This document shows, in pieces, positions 1 to 8,373 of a DNA stretch of 64,000 bases; positions within the stretch are counted from its first letter, which is position 1, and every line of letters starts with the position of its first letter. The DNA comes from Streptomyces sp. NBC_01116 (lineage in GTDB: Bacteria; Actinomycetota; Actinomycetes; Streptomycetales; Streptomycetaceae): the NCBI RefSeq assembly GCF_041435495.1, contig NZ_CP108644.1:5565501-5629500 (forward strand), read 5' to 3'. The notes below the pieces were generated by a model. That model made no database searches and had not been told where the DNA came from. It worked only from the letters and a program-made list of their open reading frames with translations. Made by a program: the position numbers and the translations under genes.

Positions 1-199
1 GCGCGGCCCCCGGCAGCCGGCCCGCCTCCGCGAGCGCCCGCCGCAGCAGGAACTCGATCTGCGCGTTGGCGCTGCGCAGTTCGTCGGAGGCCCAGCGGGC
101 GAGTGCGTCGTGCACCGCGGGGTCCAGCCGCAGCAGCATCTGCTTGCGCTGCCGCGACCGGGACGCCGGTGTCCGCCGGGGAGGCGTCTGGTCGGTCAC
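1..199 (-). CDS. RHH-like hypothetical protein (3' end outside window)
   Basis: The first 66 residues of a small basic protein are visible; the 3' end lies beyond the window. The GTG start overlaps the TGA stop of the upstream SPFH gene (GTGA), so translation is probably coupled. The N-terminus is rich in Arg/Lys and Pro, followed by MLLRLDPAVHDALARWASDE and a second helix containing AQIEFLLRRAL. A short strand followed by two helices of this type resembles the ribbon-helix-helix (Arc/CopG-like) DNA-binding fold. That assignment rests on pattern only. A DNA-binding role linked to the SPFH gene is inference. Confidence 0.7.
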   Translation of the reverse strand, partial: MTDQTPPRRTPASRSRQRKQMLLRLDPAVHDALARWASDELRSANAQIEFLLRRALAEAGRLPGAA

Positions 200-1167
200 T
201 GGTAGAGGGAGCCCGTGTTGAGGACCGGCTGGGCCGCGCGGTCACCGCACAGCACCACCATCAGATTGCTGACCATGGCCGCCTTCCGTTCGGAGTCCAG
301 CTCCACGATGTCCTGCTCGGCGATCCGGTCCAGGGCCATCTCGACCATGCCCACCGCGCCCTCCACGATCAGCTGGCGGGCCGCGACGACCGCTCCGGCC
401 TGCTGGCGCTGGAGCATGGCGGAGGCGATCTCGGGGGCGTACGCGAGGTGGCTGAAGCGCGATTCGATGATCAGGACGCCCGCCGCCTTCACCCGGGCGG
501 TCAGCTCGACGGCCAGCTTCTCGGTGATCTCCTCCGCGTTGCCGCGCAGGGAGAGGCCGTCCTCCTCGTGGGCGTCGTACGGGTACTCGATGGCGATGTG
601 GCGCACCGCCGCCTCGGTCTGGGTGGCGACGAACTCCCGGAAGTCGTCGACCTCGAAGAGCGCCTGGGCGGTGTCCTCGACCTTCCAGACGACGATCGAG
701 GCCAGCTCGATCGGGTTGCCGTAGGCGTCGTTGACCTTGAGGACGGCGGTCTCGTGGTTGCGGACGCGGGTGGAGATCTTGCGGCTGGAGGTCAGCGGGT
801 TGATCCAGCGGAGCCCGTCGGTGCGGATGGTGCCGACGTACCGGCCGAAGAGCTGGATCACCCGGGCCTCGCCCGGAGCGACCATCTTCACACCGCTCAT
901 GCAGAAGAACGAGGTGATCACGAAGAGCACCCCGAAGATGAGGAGAGGGACGCCGACCGCGTTGTTCCCGCCGGCCCCGATCACGCCGCCGACGATGGCG
1001 AGGCCGACCCCGGCGAGCACCCCGACCACGGTCAGGAGCAGGCCGACGCCGCCCGGGATGGAGTGTGCCGTGACCTCCCTGACCTGCGGTGCGGGCATGT
1101 CCGGGGTGTCGACGGGGAGGTCGGTCGAGGGTGTGCCCGGGCGGTGGTCGTCGTGCTGTGCGGTCAT
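196..1167 (-). CDS. SPFH/Band 7 domain membrane protein
   Basis: 323-aa protein of the SPFH (stomatin/prohibitin/flotillin/HflK) family. After a polar N-terminus (about 1-38) two hydrophobic segments are visible (about 39-65 and 72-97), then the Band 7 domain beginning VAPGEARVIQLFGRYVGTIR and running through the typical IEYPYD region. The C-terminal part is Ala/Glu-rich and helical, as in proteins that form ring-shaped membrane scaffolds. The ATG start is preceded by GGGGGA. It is divergent from the penicillin-binding protein gene and coupled to the small RHH-like gene downstream. Family members organise membrane microdomains; its partner here is unknown. Confidence 0.88.
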   Translation of the reverse strand: MTAQHDDHRPGTPSTDLPVDTPDMPAPQVREVTAHSIPGGVGLLLTVVGVLAGVGLAIVGGVIGAGGNNAVGVPLLIFGVLFVITSFFCMSGVKMVAPGEARVIQLFGRYVGTIRTDGLRWINPLTSSRKISTRVRNHETAVLKVNDAYGNPIELASIVVWKVEDTAQALFEVDDFREFVATQTEAAVRHIAIEYPYDAHEEDGLSLRGNAEEITEKLAVELTARVKAAGVLIIESRFSHLAYAPEIASAMLQRQQAGAVVAARQLIVEGAVGMVEMALDRIAEQDIVELDSERKAAMVSNLMVVLCGDRAAQPVLNTGSLYQ

Positions 1168-1205
1168 GGGATCCCCCGTTCGGCGCGGTATCGCACCGCG
1201 CTAGC

Positions 1206-1221
1206 AATGTGATTACACATT
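1206..1221. promoter_or_regulatory. Operator-like dyad in the SPFH/PBP divergent region
   Basis: An unusually A+T-rich inverted repeat, AATGTG-ATTA-CACATT, lies 39-54 bp upstream of the SPFH start codon. It has the form of a transcription-factor site and loosely resembles a short CRP half-site pair (TGTG...CACA), but spacing does not fit the usual N6. The binding protein is unknown; the RHH-like protein encoded downstream of SPFH is one candidate. Confidence 0.35.
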
Positions 1222-1406
1222 AATGGTTTTCGCAACCTTGTCCACCTCTGGGGAGTCGGTTCCTAGGGAACGGGTGCTGATTCTCACGTCCGTAAAAGAC
1301 CGGATCGCTTGTCTTTTGTCCCCGTCGGCGGTGTTAGCTGGCAGGTCTGAGCGAACTGAGGAAACCGATCGAGCCGGTCGAGCAGAGAAGCGGGAGCAAC
1401 ACACCA

Positions 1407-3641
1407 ATGGGTCGAGCGGATGCGCGACGAGCCCAGGCGCGGGAGTCGCGCAGGGGCCAGAAGAGCGGCGGCATACGCAGACTCTTCACGTGGAAGAAGC
1501 TGCTGGGTGCGTTCTTCGGGATCGTCCTGCTGGGCATGGGGGCCTTCGGGGCGCTCTACGTGTACGTCGACGTCCCCGCCGCCAACGCCATGGCGGAGCG
1601 GCAGAGCAACGTCTACAAGTACAGCGACGGCTCGGTCCTAGCCCGGACCGGCAAGGGCGTCAACCGCCAGATCGTCGACCTGGACGAGGTGCCCGAGAAG
1701 GTCCAGCACGCCTTCGTCGCCGCCGAGAACAAGTCCTTCTACAAGGACCAGGGCGTCGACCTGAAGGGCACCACCCGCGCCCTCCTCAACACCGTCAGCG
1801 GCAAGGGCAAGCAGGGTGGCTCGACCATCACCCAGCAGTACGTGAAGAACTTCTACCTGACGCAGGACCCCACCGTGAGCCGCAAGCTCAAGGAACTGGT
1901 GATCTCGCTCAAGGTCGACCAGCAGGAGTCCAAGGAGAAGATCCTCGCCGGGTACATCAACACCGCCTACTACGGGCGCGGCGCGAGCGGCATCCAGGCC
2001 GCCGCCCAGGCGTACTACGGCGTCGACGCCAAGGACCTGAACGTCTCCCAGGGCGCCTACCTCGCCTCCCTCCTCCAGGCCCCCAGCCAGTACGACTGGA
2101 ACACCGCGACCGACACCGGCAAGAAGCTGGTCAAGGAGCGCTGGGCCTACACCCTGCGCAACATGGTCGAGATGAAGTGGCTGACCGAGTCCGAGAAGGC
2201 CGGCCTGGAGTTCCCCTTCCCCCAGAAGCCCAAGCCCGCCCAGGGCATGGAGGGCCAGGCCGGCTATCTGGTCGAGGCCGCCAACAAGGAGCTGGAGAAG
2301 CAGGGCGTCTCCGCCGCGGACCGCGAGGCCGGCGGCTGGACCTTCACCCTCACCGTCGACAAGAAGCGCCAGAAGGCGCTGGAGAAGTCGGTGGACGACC
2401 AGCTGGAGTCCAAGCTCGACCGCGAGGGCAACAAGATCGACGCCACCGTCCAGGCCGGCGCCACCTCCGTCGACCCGAAGAGCGGCAAGGTCGTCGCCCT
2501 GTACGGCGGCGAGGACTACATCAAGCACTACATCAGCAACGCCACCCGCCAGGACTACCAGCCCGCCTCCACCTTCAAGCCGCTGGTGCTCGCCTCGGCC
2601 CTGGAGAACGAGTCGAAGACGCAGGACGGCAGCCTGATCGGGCTCAACACCGTCTACGACGGCACCAGCAAGCGGCCCGTCGTCGGCAGCGACACCCCGT
2701 TCGCCCCGCAGAACCAGGACGACCGCAGCTATGGCCCGGTCTCCGTCCAGAAGGCCCTGAACAGCTCGGTCAACTCCGTCTTCGCGCAGATGATCGTGGA
2801 CGTGACGCCCGCCGCCGTGAAGGAGACCGCGCTCGCCCTCGGCGTACCGGACAAGAACTTCCCCGAGCGCCCCGCCGTCACCCTCGGCACCATGAACGCC
2901 TCGACCTGGGACATGGCCGGCGTCTACGCCACGCTCGACAACCACGGCCGGAAGGTCACCCCGCACATCCTCCAGTCCGCCGAGCACCGCGACCGCACGG
3001 TGACCGCCGAGAAGCCCAAGCGGGAGCAGGTCATCAGCCGCGCCTCGGCCGACACCGTGACCAAGGGGCTCACCGGGGTCGTCGACGCCGGTTCCGGCGG
3101 CGCGGCCAACAGCCCCGCCTACGACGCGGCGGCCAAGACCGGCACCTCCGAGGACAACAAGTCGGCCTGGTTCGCCGGGTACACCCCGGAGCTGACCACG
3201 GTCGTGGCCCTCTTCGGCGAGGGCGACGGCGGCCGCAAGCAGGTCTCCCTGACCGGCACGGCCAACTCCGGCCGCGCCAGCGGCAGTGGCTTCCCGGCCA
3301 GGATCTGGGCCGACTACACCCTCGGCGCCCTCGGCGGCGGGTCCGGCAAGACGTTCGACCTCCAGGACGTGGAGCGCGGCGAGGTGCCCGCCCCGCCGGC
3401 GCCGTCCGACACCCCGTCCGAGGATCCCACCCCGTCGAAGGACCCCACCCCGTCGGACTCGCCGTCCGAGGACACGCCGAGCGGGACGCCCAGCGACACC
3501 CCGTCGTCGTCGACGCCGCCTCCGCCCACCAGCACGCCGCCCACCACGCCCCCCACGAGTCCGGAGATCCCGCCGCTGCCCGGGGACGACGACGGCCAGC
3601 CGGGCGAACGGCCGGGGGGCAACGGAGTGGCCCCGCAGTGA
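1407..3641 (+). CDS. Class A penicillin-binding protein (transglycosylase/transpeptidase)
   Basis: 744-aa bifunctional peptidoglycan synthase. A basic cytoplasmic tail (1-28) and one membrane anchor (about 30-52) precede the glycosyltransferase family 51 domain. That domain has its catalytic Glu in AENKSFYKDQG (about 106-116), then GGSTITQQ (137-144) and the KILAGYINTAYYGRGASGIQ region. The transpeptidase domain has the three active-site motifs STFK (388-391), SVN (454-456) and KTGT (577-580). After about residue 665 comes a long Pro/Ser/Thr/Asp-rich tail without recognisable domain, probably cell-wall spanning. It acts outside the membrane in glycan polymerisation and cross-linking. It ends at a strong hairpin shared with the convergent phosphatase gene. 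Confidence 0.95.
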   Translation: MGRADARRAQARESRRGQKSGGIRRLFTWKKLLGAFFGIVLLGMGAFGALYVYVDVPAANAMAERQSNVYKYSDGSVLARTGKGVNRQIVDLDEVPEKVQHAFVAAENKSFYKDQGVDLKGTTRALLNTVSGKGKQGGSTITQQYVKNFYLTQDPTVSRKLKELVISLKVDQQESKEKILAGYINTAYYGRGASGIQAAAQAYYGVDAKDLNVSQGAYLASLLQAPSQYDWNTATDTGKKLVKERWAYTLRNMVEMKWLTESEKAGLEFPFPQKPKPAQGMEGQAGYLVEAANKELEKQGVSAADREAGGWTFTLTVDKKRQKALEKSVDDQLESKLDREGNKIDATVQAGATSVDPKSGKVVALYGGEDYIKHYISNATRQDYQPASTFKPLVLASALENESKTQDGSLIGLNTVYDGTSKRPVVGSDTPFAPQNQDDRSYGPVSVQKALNSSVNSVFAQMIVDVTPAAVKETALALGVPDKNFPERPAVTLGTMNASTWDMAGVYATLDNHGRKVTPHILQSAEHRDRTVTAEKPKREQVISRASADTVTKGLTGVVDAGSGGAANSPAYDAAAKTGTSEDNKSAWFAGYTPELTTVVALFGEGDGGRKQVSLTGTANSGRASGSGFPARIWADYTLGALGGGSGKTFDLQDVERGEVPAPPAPSDTPSEDPTPSKDPTPSDSPSEDTPSGTPSDTPSSSTPPPPTSTPPTTPPTSPEIPPLPGDDDGQPGERPGGNGVAPQ

Positions 3642-3651
3642 GGCCGTGACG

Positions 3652-3689
3652 ACAGGAGGGGGCGGGCCCGCGGGCCCGCCCCCTCCTGT
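3652..3689. terminator. Perfect 19-bp palindromic bidirectional terminator
   Basis: The two arms (3652-3670 and 3671-3689) are exact reverse complements, very G+C-rich and without a U-tract, lying between the convergent penicillin-binding protein and phosphatase stop codons. This is the usual form of a Streptomyces bidirectional terminator. Confidence 0.85.
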
Positions 3690-3713
3690 GTCATACAGCC
3701 CCCGGCGGGCTCC

Positions 3714-5615
3714 TCACTGCCCCCGGGGCGCCATCTCGAACCACACGACCTTGCCCGTCGACAGACGCGTCGCACCCCACCGCCGGGCCAGCCGGTTGAC
3801 CAGGAACAGCCCGCGCCCGCCCTCGTCCGTCTCCCGCGCCCGGCGCTGCCGGGGCAGCTGCGGCGAGTCGTCGCCGACCTCGCAGCGCAGGACGTCGGTC
3901 CGCAGCAGCCGCAGCGTCACCGGCCGCTCCGCGTAGCGCACCGCATTGGTGACGACCTCGCTGACCAGCAGCTCCACCTCGTCGGCCAGGTCGTCCAGAC
4001 CCCAGCGGCTCAGCGCCCGCCGGGCCAGCCTCCGGGCCCGGCCCGGAGCCGCGTCCTCCGGCTCCAGGTACCAGTACGCCACATCGCTCGGCGCGATCCC
4101 GTCGAAGCGGGCGGCGAGCAGCGCGATGTCGTCGTCCCGGTCACCCGGGCCGAGCATGTCCAGCACGTCGTCGCACAGGGCCTCCAGCGGCGGCGAGTGG
4201 TCGTCACCGGTGAGCTGCGCGGTCGCCGCGAGGCGCTCCCGCAACTGCTCGATGCCCGTCCACACGTCCCGCAGCCGCGACTCCACCAGACCGTCGGTGT
4301 AGAGGAGCAGCGTGGCGCCGGCCGGGGCGTCCAGCTCGACGGCCTCGAAGTCGACGCCGCCCACCCCGATCGGGGCGCCCGGCGGCACCACCAGCACCTC
4401 GGCCCGCCCGCCCAGGTGCAGCAGCACGGGCGGCGGGTGTCCGGCGTTGGCGATGGTGATCCGGTGCGCGACCGGATCGTAGACCGCGTACAGGCAGGTC
4501 GCCATCCGGTCGCTGCCCAGGCGCTGCGCCTGCTCGTCCAGGTGGTGCAGGACCTCCTGCGGCGGCAGGTCGAGCTGCGCCAGGGTCTGCGCCGTCGTCC
4601 GGAGCTGGCCCATGATCGCCGCCGAGGTCATGGAGTGGCCCATCACATCGCCGACGACCAGCGCGACCCGGCTGCCGGGCAGCGGGATCGCGTCGTACCA
4701 GTCGCCGCCGACCCGGGCCGTCTCCGCTGCCGGAAGATAGCGCGAGGCGAGCCGGACGCCGGTGGGCTGGGGCAGCGAGTCGGGCAGCATCGTGCGCTGC
4801 AGCTCGTCGGCGATGTAGGCCTCGCGCCCGTACAGCACGGCCTTGTCGATGCCGAGCGCGGTGTGCGTCGCCAGTTGCGCCGCGACCAGCAGATCACTGG
4901 CCTCGAACGGGGTGCGCTCGGTGCCGCGCACGAACACCGCGGCCCCGATGACCCGGCGCCGCCCGCGCAGCGGGGCGAGGATCGCCCGGTGTCCGGTGGG
5001 GACGGACCGGCCGGGGCCGAGCAGTTCCGGCAGGGCGGCCCGCGCCGCCGCGGAGTCGCCGAAGACCGGCCGCACCCCGCGCAGCACCTCGGCCAGCGCA
5101 CCGCCCGCCCGCACCTCGCACAGCTCGGCGGCCGGCATCAGGTCGGCCTGCGGGTCCAGGATCAGCGGGCGCAGCCGCTCGGTCTCCGATCCGGTCGCCT
5201 CGCCGGCCTCCTCGCCGCTGACGCGCAGCCGGTCGCTGCGGCGCAGCCGCAGGACGAACGGGCTCACCGGGCGCTCGTCGCCCACCGGGAGCGGGTCGCG
5301 CAGATAGACCAGGATCGCGTCGGAGAACGTCGGCACGCTGGCCCGGCACAGCCCGAGGACGATCTCGTCCAGGTCTATGCCCCGGGCGATCCGCCGGGTC
5401 GCCGCGCCGACGAAGCGCAGCCGGTCGCCCTCGCGGCGGGTGGCCGCCTGCGCCTCGGCGGCGGCTCCCGGACCCGGGTTCGGCGCGGCGGCCGGAGCCG
5501 GGACCGCGGCAGCGGCGGCCGCTGCCGCGGCGTCCTGCTGCCGGGGCCGGGTGCGCTCCTGCTGCCGGGCCGCCAGAGGCTGCCGGCCTTCGTGGGAGGT
5601 GGGGTGCTCCGTCAC
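3714..5615 (-). CDS. SpoIIE/PP2C-type serine phosphatase with GAF and HATPase domains
   Basis: About 633 aa from a GTG start (VTEHPTSHEG); frame upstream stays open but lacks a plausible start context. An Ala/Pro-rich N-terminal linker is followed by a GAF-like region (about residues 65-270). The PP2C/SpoIIE phosphatase domain follows, with metal-binding features such as VGGDWYDAIPL, VVGDVMGHSM, NAGHPPPVLL and LLLYTDGLVESR. A C-terminal anti-sigma-factor-like HATPase_c domain has the N-box ELLVSEVVTNAVRYA and GRGLFLV. Proteins of this architecture dephosphorylate anti-anti-sigma factors and may also act as anti-sigma kinases in partner-switching pathways. No cognate STAS protein is seen nearby. 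Family assignment is secure; its partner and signal are unknown. Confidence 0.92.
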   Translation of the reverse strand: MTEHPTSHEGRQPLAARQQERTRPRQQDAAAAAAAAAVPAPAAAPNPGPGAAAEAQAATRREGDRLRFVGAATRRIARGIDLDEIVLGLCRASVPTFSDAILVYLRDPLPVGDERPVSPFVLRLRRSDRLRVSGEEAGEATGSETERLRPLILDPQADLMPAAELCEVRAGGALAEVLRGVRPVFGDSAAARAALPELLGPGRSVPTGHRAILAPLRGRRRVIGAAVFVRGTERTPFEASDLLVAAQLATHTALGIDKAVLYGREAYIADELQRTMLPDSLPQPTGVRLASRYLPAAETARVGGDWYDAIPLPGSRVALVVGDVMGHSMTSAAIMGQLRTTAQTLAQLDLPPQEVLHHLDEQAQRLGSDRMATCLYAVYDPVAHRITIANAGHPPPVLLHLGGRAEVLVVPPGAPIGVGGVDFEAVELDAPAGATLLLYTDGLVESRLRDVWTGIEQLRERLAATAQLTGDDHSPPLEALCDDVLDMLGPGDRDDDIALLAARFDGIAPSDVAYWYLEPEDAAPGRARRLARRALSRWGLDDLADEVELLVSEVVTNAVRYAERPVTLRLLRTDVLRCEVGDDSPQLPRQRRARETDEGGRGLFLVNRLARRWGATRLSTGKVVWFEMAPRGQ

Positions 5616-5999
5616 GCGTGGGATTCCGTCCGTCCGGGCCGGTTGTATGAGGCAGTCACCTCGTGGGGCGTTACTGTGCCCCGGCAAGCGCGGGAAGAAC
5701 AACGGCTGTCACCGGATGCCCCCGATGAAGGGGCCGAAACCGAGCGCCCCGGAGATGGCCGACGGGCGACCCCGCCGGCGGCGGACGCGGTGAGAGGGCA
5801 GCGGACAGCGTGCACGTCTCCACCCCCTCGTAGTGGCTCCCGCGACCGAGCGGAACGTCCGGGTCCGTGGCCCGTCCCTCCGCACGACCGGTGTGATGAC
5901 TTGTGGTCAGTTCCGGTGTGGTGCCCGCTGGTTGCGGCGATCAGCCCTCCGTACGACCGGACCTGCCGACCGGACCGCCCGAAGGGTCTCTCCAGGGTC
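5616..5999. other. Intergenic region upstream of the phosphatase gene
   Basis: This stretch separates the phosphatase start from the stop of the DUF402 gene, both leftward. No frame with convincing codon bias was found on either strand. It probably holds the phosphatase promoter. Confidence 0.5.
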
Positions 6000-6686
6000 T
6001 CACGACGGCATACGGGCAGGGGTGCGGTCCCAGTCATCCGGCAGCGGCGGCACCTGCCACCGCGGATCGGGCCGCCAGTGCTCCCAGCCGTCCCGGAACG
6101 GCGTCCCCCACCCGGTGATCACCTCGACCGCCGCGAGCCCCGCCGCACGGACCCGCGCCGCGGTCTCCCGGTCCATCAGGCCGACCTGCTGCGCCTGGGC
6201 GAACTCGTCCTCGTCGAGCCATTTCCAGCTCCGGTCGGGGTTCACGGAGATGTCGAGAAAGTGATCCTCGGAATCCACCCCTCCGGACCACCGGGTCCGG
6301 GGCTCCTCCAGATTCACGTACCAGTTGCGGAACATCCAGCCCCGGTCCCAGAACAGCCACACCGACCACGGGTCCCCGGGCCTGGCCAGCTTCAGCACCC
6401 CGGAGCCGAACCAGGTCGAGCGGGCCGTGGTGCGCGGTGCGGTGTAGCGGGTGGCCAGCGGCTCGGCGTGCACCTGGGTGCCGTCGGCCAGCACCGGCCG
6501 CACGCATTCGGTGCCGGGCGCCATCCAGACGGCGAGCAGCTCGTCGGTGTCCTGGACCACGGTCACCGGACGGCAGATGTGCACGGGCGGGGCGCCGGCC
6601 GTCCGGTGGGCCCGGCCGTTGTCGCGGTAGCGCCAGAGGATCCGGTCCCCCGGCGCCCAGCGTGCGTGCTCTCCCGTACCTGTCAT
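6000..6686 (-). CDS. DUF402 domain protein (FomD-like fold)
   Basis: 228-aa soluble protein of the DUF402 family. The diagnostic region is in the second half: WYVNLEEPRTRW, then VDSEDHFLDISVNPDRSWKW and LDEDEF. The clustered acidic residues are the metal-binding residues of the family. Characterised DUF402 members include FomD, a nucleotide-phosphonate hydrolase of fosfomycin biosynthesis, and related metal-dependent nucleoside di/triphosphate hydrolases. The substrate of this housekeeping-type copy is not known. It lies alone between the phosphatase and fumC, all leftward, in a gene order I recall as conserved in Streptomyces. Confidence 0.85.
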   Translation of the reverse strand: MTGTGEHARWAPGDRILWRYRDNGRAHRTAGAPPVHICRPVTVVQDTDELLAVWMAPGTECVRPVLADGTQVHAEPLATRYTAPRTTARSTWFGSGVLKLARPGDPWSVWLFWDRGWMFRNWYVNLEEPRTRWSGGVDSEDHFLDISVNPDRSWKWLDEDEFAQAQQVGLMDRETAARVRAAGLAAVEVITGWGTPFRDGWEHWRPDPRWQVPPLPDDWDRTPARMPS

Positions 6687-6852
6687 GGAGAGATCTTACG
6701 GAGCGCTCCCACCGGCCCGCTGCGACTCAGGTCACCCGGTCGCGATCCGCCGGACACCTCAGCCGTCACGGCCACCCCGGGTGTCACGCGGTCACCCCGG
6801 GGGCCGCCGGGCGCCCTCGGACGTCCCCGGGCGGCGCCCTGGCGGCCCGCGC

Positions 6853-8268
6853 TCACGGGCGCGTCATCCGCAGCACGTCCAGTGCCTCGTCGAGCTGCTC
6901 CATCGTCAGGTCGCCGCGCTCGACGTACCCCGAGGCCAGGACCGTCTCGCGGATCGTCGTCCCGTCCCTGAGGGACTTCTTGGCGACCTTCGCCGCCTCC
7001 TCGTAGCCGATGTACTTGTTCAGCGGGGTCACCACGGAGGGCGAGGACTCGGCGTAGGCGCGGGCCCGTTCCACGTCGGCGGTGATGCCGTTGACCGTGC
7101 GGTCCGCGAGCAGCCGGGAGGCGCGTGCCAGCAGCCGTACGGACTCCAGCAGGTTCTTCGCGATGACCGGGAGCATCACGTTCAGCTCGAAGTTGCCCGC
7201 CGCGCCGGCCGTGGCGACCGTCGCGTCGTTGCCGGTGACCTGGGCGGCGACCATCAGGACCGCCTCCGGGACCACCGGGTTGACCTTGCCCGGCATGATC
7301 GAGGAGCCCGGCTGGAGGTCGGGCAGTGCGATCTCGGCGAGGCCGGTGCGCGGACCCGACGCCATCCACCGCAGATCGTTGCAGATCTTGGTCAGCGACA
7401 CGGCGATGGTCCGCAGCTGTCCGGACGTCTCCACGAGCCCGTCCCGCGCGCCCTGCGCCTCGAAGTGGTCGCGGGCCTCGGTGAGCGGCAGCCCCGTGGC
7501 GTCCGCGACCTCCGCGATCACGGCGGCGGAGAAGCCGGGCGGGGTGTTGATGCCGGTGCCCACCGCCGTACCGCCGAGCGGCAGTTCGGCGAGCCGGGGG
7601 AGGGAGGCGCGCAGCCGCTCCACGCCGTAGCGGATCTGGGCCGCGTAGCCGCCGAACTCCTGGCCGAGGGTGACCGGGGTGGCGTCCATCAGATGCGTAC
7701 GGCCGGACTTCACGACCTCCGCGAATTCGGCCGATTTCCGCCCCAGGGATTCCGCCAGGTGGTCCAGGGCGGGGATCAGGTCGGCGGTGACGGCGGCGGT
7801 GGCGGCGATGTGGATGGAGGACGGGAAGACGTCGTTGGACGACTGGGAGGCGTTCACGTGGTCGTTGGGGTGGACCTCGCGGCCGAGGCGCTCGGTGGCG
7901 AGGGTGGCGATCACCTCATTGGTGTTCATGTTCGACGAGGTGCCCGAGCCCGTCTGGAACACGTCGACCGGGAAGTGCGCGTCCCAGCGGCCCGAGGCGA
8001 CCTCGGCGGCGGCCTCCTGGATCGCGGCGGAGATGTCCGGATCCAGTACCTTCAGCTCGGCGTTGACCTTGGCCGCCGCGCCCTTGATCCGGGCCAGCGC
8101 CTCGATGTGCGCCCGTTCGAGCCGCTGCCCGGAGACGGGGAAGTTCTCCACCGCCCGCTGGGTCTGGGCGCGCCACTTGGCGTCCGCGGGGACCTTCACC
8201 TCGCCCATCGAGTCGTGCTCGATCCGGAACCCGCTGTCACGGGGCGTGTCACCTGACGTGTCGACCAT
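6853..8268 (-). CDS. fumC: Fumarate hydratase, class II
   Basis: 471-aa class II fumarase, catalysing reversible hydration of fumarate to L-malate in the TCA cycle. The fumarase/aspartase signature GSSIMPGKVNPV is intact, as are the GSGTSSNMNTNEV and THLMDATPVTLGQE active-site regions. The chosen ATG (MVDTSGDTP) has a near-ideal Shine-Dalgarno AGGAGG ten bases upstream; a further 15 codons are open before it but would place the start ahead of that site. Class II enzymes need no metal cluster. A second, iron-sulphur fumarase is encoded 19 kb away at 27314-28984, on the other side of biosynthetic cluster A. Confidence 0.97.
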   Translation of the reverse strand: MVDTSGDTPRDSGFRIEHDSMGEVKVPADAKWRAQTQRAVENFPVSGQRLERAHIEALARIKGAAAKVNAELKVLDPDISAAIQEAAAEVASGRWDAHFPVDVFQTGSGTSSNMNTNEVIATLATERLGREVHPNDHVNASQSSNDVFPSSIHIAATAAVTADLIPALDHLAESLGRKSAEFAEVVKSGRTHLMDATPVTLGQEFGGYAAQIRYGVERLRASLPRLAELPLGGTAVGTGINTPPGFSAAVIAEVADATGLPLTEARDHFEAQGARDGLVETSGQLRTIAVSLTKICNDLRWMASGPRTGLAEIALPDLQPGSSIMPGKVNPVVPEAVLMVAAQVTGNDATVATAGAAGNFELNVMLPVIAKNLLESVRLLARASRLLADRTVNGITADVERARAYAESSPSVVTPLNKYIGYEEAAKVAKKSLRDGTTIRETVLASGYVERGDLTMEQLDEALDVLRMTRP

Positions 8269-8373
8269 GGTGTTTAAACCTCCTGAAAAAGATGAGCACT
8301 TCTCTTGTTCCATGTATTCCCAAGTCGCCTACCGACCAGTAAATACCGGGGGTAACCACTACCGGGAGGCGCA

